From Couchioplanes caeruleus (lineage in GTDB: Bacteria; Actinomycetota; Actinomycetes; Mycobacteriales; Micromonosporaceae), in assembly GCF_023499255.1 (NCBI RefSeq), contig NZ_CP092183.1, positions 131,501-195,500 on the forward strand: a stretch of 64,000 nt of DNA. The letters are read 5' to 3'. The notes under the pieces were generated by a model. The model worked only from the letters and a program-made list of their open reading frames with translations. It had not been told where the DNA came from and did no database searches. Made by a program: the position numbers and the translations under genes. Positions within the stretch are counted from its first letter, which is position 1, and the number at the start of each line of letters is the position of its first letter. Shown piece by piece: positions 61,693 through 64,000 of the stretch.

Positions 61693-62241
61693 CTACACCT
61701 CGCGGGCCAACCCTTCGATCACTTCAGCCCCGGGCAGCGCCCCCAGCGCCGGGCCGGCAATGGCAATCTTGCTGTGCCGTACGCCCGACCCGATGATCAC
61801 GTGCGGCATCGCGACCACCCGCGAGTCGACCAGCACCGGCCACGACTTCGGCAGCCCGATCGGGGTGATGCCCCCGTACTCCATGTCGGTCAGCCGTACC
61901 GCGTCGTCCATCGGCGCGAAGCTGGCCTTGCGTACGTCGAGGTGACGCCGCACCACGCCGTTGACGTCCGCGCGTGTGGTGGCCAGGACGACACAAGCCG
62001 CATACCTGGTCACCTCGCCGCGGCGGCCGGCCACGATCACACAGTTCGCGGACTGCTCGAGCCCCACCCCGTACGCCTCGCAGAAGGCCGCGGTGTCGGC
62101 CAGCTCGGCATCGATCGGCGCCACCAGCACCTGGTCACCGTCGATCGGCGCGTCCGCCGGCCACACCTCGAGCGCCGCCGCGACCGGCCGGGCGAGCAGG
62201 TCGAGCCGAGCGATCGCAGGCTCGAGCTTCAGAGATCCCAT
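61693..62241 (-). CDS. YbaK/aminoacyl-tRNA deacylase-type protein
   Basis: The product is 182 residues. The YbaK/ProX fold is shown by TAAFCEAYGVGLEQSANCVIVAGRRGEV, AACVVLATTRADVNGVVRRHLDVRKASFA, EYGGITPIGLP and SRVVAMPHVIIGSGVRHSKIAI. This family edits mischarged Cys- or Ala-tRNAs. It is a free-standing relative of the editing domain within ProRS, whose gene is 2.1 kb away. ATG 62241 is used; ATG 62253 is possible. Confidence 0.88.
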   Translation of the reverse strand: MGSLKLEPAIARLDLLARPVAAALEVWPADAPIDGDQVLVAPIDAELADTAAFCEAYGVGLEQSANCVIVAGRRGEVTRYAACVVLATTRADVNGVVRRHLDVRKASFAPMDDAVRLTDMEYGGITPIGLPKSWPVLVDSRVVAMPHVIIGSGVRHSKIAIAGPALGALPGAEVIEGLAREV

Positions 62242-62586
62242 CACGCCCGTCATCCTGCCCGGATTCCGACCGGCCAACCACTCAGGTCCCCCGTCGGCGT
62301 CCAGCTGTGTCCCGGCTGCCTCCACACCTGCCCGACCCGCCGGGTCACGCCGCCGGGTCACGCCGCCGGGTCACGCCGCCGAATCGCGGTCAATCGAAGA
62401 GACCGCCGCCCACATCGAACCAAACCACGAACCCCGCCGCCCACACCGAGCCGACCCGCGCACGCCGCCACCCACACCGAGACCGTGTCCCACACCGTGG
62501 ACGCAACCAGCCACCCACCAGGCGTACCCATAACAAGACCGACCCCCCGCTCAGTCCGACCCCGATCCTGCCGACTGTCACTTGAT
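62242..62586. other. gap with GC-rich repeats
   Basis: A short repeat array (62337-62388) is the main feature. The rest shows many CCACACC/CCGCC-type fragments and no gene. A promoter for the following membrane protein may lie at the right end. Confidence 0.5.
62337..62388 (+). repeat. 13-bp tandem repeat
   Basis: CCGCCGGGTCACG is repeated three times exactly (62337-62375), followed by a diverged copy CCGCCGAATCGCG. Confidence 0.88.
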
Positions 62587-63063
62587 GTGGGGGAGAGACG
62601 CGGCGCACGGGTCGGTACCGTCAGCGGCCTCGCCCTGCTCACCGGCGGCATGGCCGTCGCGGCCGTCGCCGGTGGAGCGCAATCGATCTTCGCCAGCGTG
62701 CTCCTCGGGCTGCTCGCGCTCGGGATGGGCCACGCGCTCCTGACCGAAATTCATCGCCAGGCCCGTCGCCGCACCACCCGGTGGACGGCGCACGACACCG
62801 CCAACACGACGCTCCTCGCGATCTGGTCGGTGGCCGCGCTCGCCGTCGCGCTTCCGGCCGTCGTCCCGCTGAGAGTCCGGGCCGTCGGGCTCCTTCTGAC
62901 TGTTGGGTACGCCCTCAGCAGCGCCTACTTCGTCACGGAACGCCGCCGCACCATCAGCCGCACCCCGGCCTCCCCGAAGGATCCGGCTCCGACGAGCGGG
63001 CCGCCCATCCCGGGCGCGGCGCTACCCGACTCGGAAACGCCGGCGTCTCGGCACCGGGACTGA
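62587..63063 (+). CDS. small polytopic membrane protein
   Basis: The product is 158 residues from GTG 62587; there is no obvious ribosome binding site, so translation may be leaderless. Four hydrophobic segments are seen (VSGLALLTGGMAVAAVAGGA, SVLLGLLALGMGHALL, LLAIWSVAALAVALPAVV, VGLLLTVGYALSSAYFV). A Pro/Ser-rich tail follows. No family is recognised. Confidence 0.6.
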   Translation: MGERRGARVGTVSGLALLTGGMAVAAVAGGAQSIFASVLLGLLALGMGHALLTEIHRQARRRTTRWTAHDTANTTLLAIWSVAALAVALPAVVPLRVRAVGLLLTVGYALSSAYFVTERRRTISRTPASPKDPAPTSGPPIPGAALPDSETPASRHRD

Positions 63064-63080
63064 CCGAGGGCTCGGCGCGC

Positions 63081-63479
63081 CTACTCCAGCCGCATCGCGA
63101 TGATCATCGGTGGAATCGGTACCAGGCCGCCGGCGCCCGGTTCCACATCCGGCAGCGGCACCCAGGCCAGCCCGATCGGCTCCGGTCCGCCCAGGTGCGG
63201 GCCCAGCTCCGGCTCGCCGTCGCCCACCGTGCAGGCGAACACCGAAGTCATGCCCGACGGGTACGGCACGTCCTGCAGGTACCGCGCCTCCTTGACGACG
63301 AGGCCGACCTCTTCCACCACCTCACGCCGTACGGCGTCCTCCGGGGTCTCGCCCGGGTCGATCCCGCCCCCCGGCAGCGTCCACCATTCGCGGCCGCCGT
63401 CGCGCCGGCTCCGCTCGTGCACCATCAGCACTCGCCCGTCCCGCACGATGATCGCCGCGGCTCGTTTCCGTCCACTCAC
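63081..63479 (-). CDS. Nudix hydrolase
   Basis: The product is 132 residues. The Nudix box G-x5-E-x7-R-E-x2-E-E-x-G is complete in GGGIDPGETPEDAVRREVVEEVGL (metal-binding Glu residues). It starts at GTG. Such proteins clean up oxidised nucleotides or hydrolyse NDP-sugars; the substrate cannot be told. It converges with the preceding membrane protein and is divergent from the sulfotransferase. Confidence 0.92.
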   Translation of the reverse strand: MSGRKRAAAIIVRDGRVLMVHERSRRDGGREWWTLPGGGIDPGETPEDAVRREVVEEVGLVVKEARYLQDVPYPSGMTSVFACTVGDGEPELGPHLGGPEPIGLAWVPLPDVEPGAGGLVPIPPMIIAMRLE

Positions 63480-63607
63480 GAGTGAAGGCTACTCACGATG
63501 AGGCGGAGCCCGCGCGAACGTAGAGGCACGCACACGCGAACGAAACTCCGTACCCGTGGCTCGGAATGGGGTCGCGCAGCGTGACGGGGTGACCTAGCTT
63601 GGGCGGA

Positions 63608-64000
63608 ATGCGCTACCGCTCCCCCGACGAGGACAGCGCCCGCTGGGACGGCTTCCCGTTCCGCCAGGGCGACATCGTGATCAGTACCCGGTCGAAAAGC
63701 GGCACGACGTGGGCGCAGATGATCTGCGCGCTGCTCGTCTTCCAGGACCCTGAGCTCCCCGCGCCGCTCCCGGAGCTGTCGCCGTGGCTGGACTGGCTCA
63801 TCGTCCCCCGCGACGAGGTCTACGCCCGCCTCGAGAAGCAGCAGCACCGCCGCTTCATCAAGACCCACACGCCGCTGGACGGAATTCCCCTCGACCCGAG
63901 AGCAACGTACGTCGTGGTGGCCCGGAACCCGCTCGACATGGCGGTCTCCCTCTTCCACCAGGGCGACAACCTCAACCGCGAGCGCATCGCCGAGCTCCTC
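63608..64000 (+). CDS. sulfotransferase, 3' end beyond the window
   Basis: The frame opens at ATG 63608 and remains open to the window edge (131 residues seen). The PAPS-binding loop is STRSKSGTTWAQM (5' phosphosulfate), and the 3' phosphate loop is VVARNPLDMAVSLFHQ. HRRFIKTHTPLDGIP contains the catalytic-site His region of cytosolic-type sulfotransferases. It transfers sulfate from PAPS to an alcohol or amine of an unknown acceptor, often a natural product or glycolipid. Confidence 0.9.
   Translation, partial: MRYRSPDEDSARWDGFPFRQGDIVISTRSKSGTTWAQMICALLVFQDPELPAPLPELSPWLDWLIVPRDEVYARLEKQQHRRFIKTHTPLDGIPLDPRATYVVVARNPLDMAVSLFHQGDNLNRERIAELL

Noticed and set aside
1..64000. CRISPR array
   Set aside because: All tandem repeats found are contiguous, short-unit and without unique spacers.

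Overview
The window is GC-rich chromosomal DNA with many GTG starts, short intergenic gaps and ATGA/GTGA overlaps. It carries CrgA, class E sortase, chaplin-domain, WhiJ-type HTH/DUF397 and PASTA kinase genes. This points to a filamentous, sporulating actinomycete; my best guess is Micromonosporaceae, Actinoplanes-like (genus uncertain). The block crgA - DUF881 - srtE - pabA - pknB/pknA/pbpA/rodA/pstP/fhaB/fhaA - tRNA-Leu is normally origin-proximal in actinobacteria, and a parS-like site at 61584-61599 agrees with that.

Layout. 1-600: end of an apparently integrated element, with a CDS start running off the left edge and the 3' half of a tRNA-Gly gene as attachment-site scar. 650-7500: small membrane, PAS/GAF, oxidoreductase, XRE, AraC/glyoxalase and LamG genes. 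7685-12604: two coupled CNNM transporters, a decayed GPP34 gene and a large membrane Fe-S oxidoreductase. 12885-17541: crgA, DUF881, sortase E and pabA. 17604-26470: the Ser/Thr kinase, phosphatase, FHA, elongation and PBP operon, then tRNA-Leu(CAG). 27088-28964: epimerase plus WecG-type glycosyltransferase. 30052-32663: HTH/DUF397 pair and small genes. 33070-38528: a PASTA membrane protein with six D-x-T-x-x-hydrophobic-P motifs, a Pro/Thr-rich membrane protein, a GCS2-type ligase and a YceI/MarR pair. 39012-41476: a frameshifted NB-ARC regulator.

41613-50808 looks like a leucine/isovalerate catabolic regulon: acyl-CoA dehydrogenase, carboxyltransferase, HMG-CoA lyase, biotin carboxylase and TetR. 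It is split by two exported-protein genes, one encoding five chaplin-like repeats. A nearly identical 20-bp site lies just upstream of both the carboxyltransferase and tetR genes, suggesting a shared operator. 50799-55869 is a tightly coupled ECF sigma / anti-sigma / ABC exporter / VanZ operon. 56004-64000 holds a rhodanese with an SGNH hydrolase, proS, a CBS protein, sufE with a DsbA/FrnE protein, a YbaK-type deacylase, a Nudix hydrolase and the start of a sulfotransferase.

Several intergenic gaps carry degenerate direct repeats with 13- to 30-bp units. No CRISPR array, rRNA or riboswitch was recognised.
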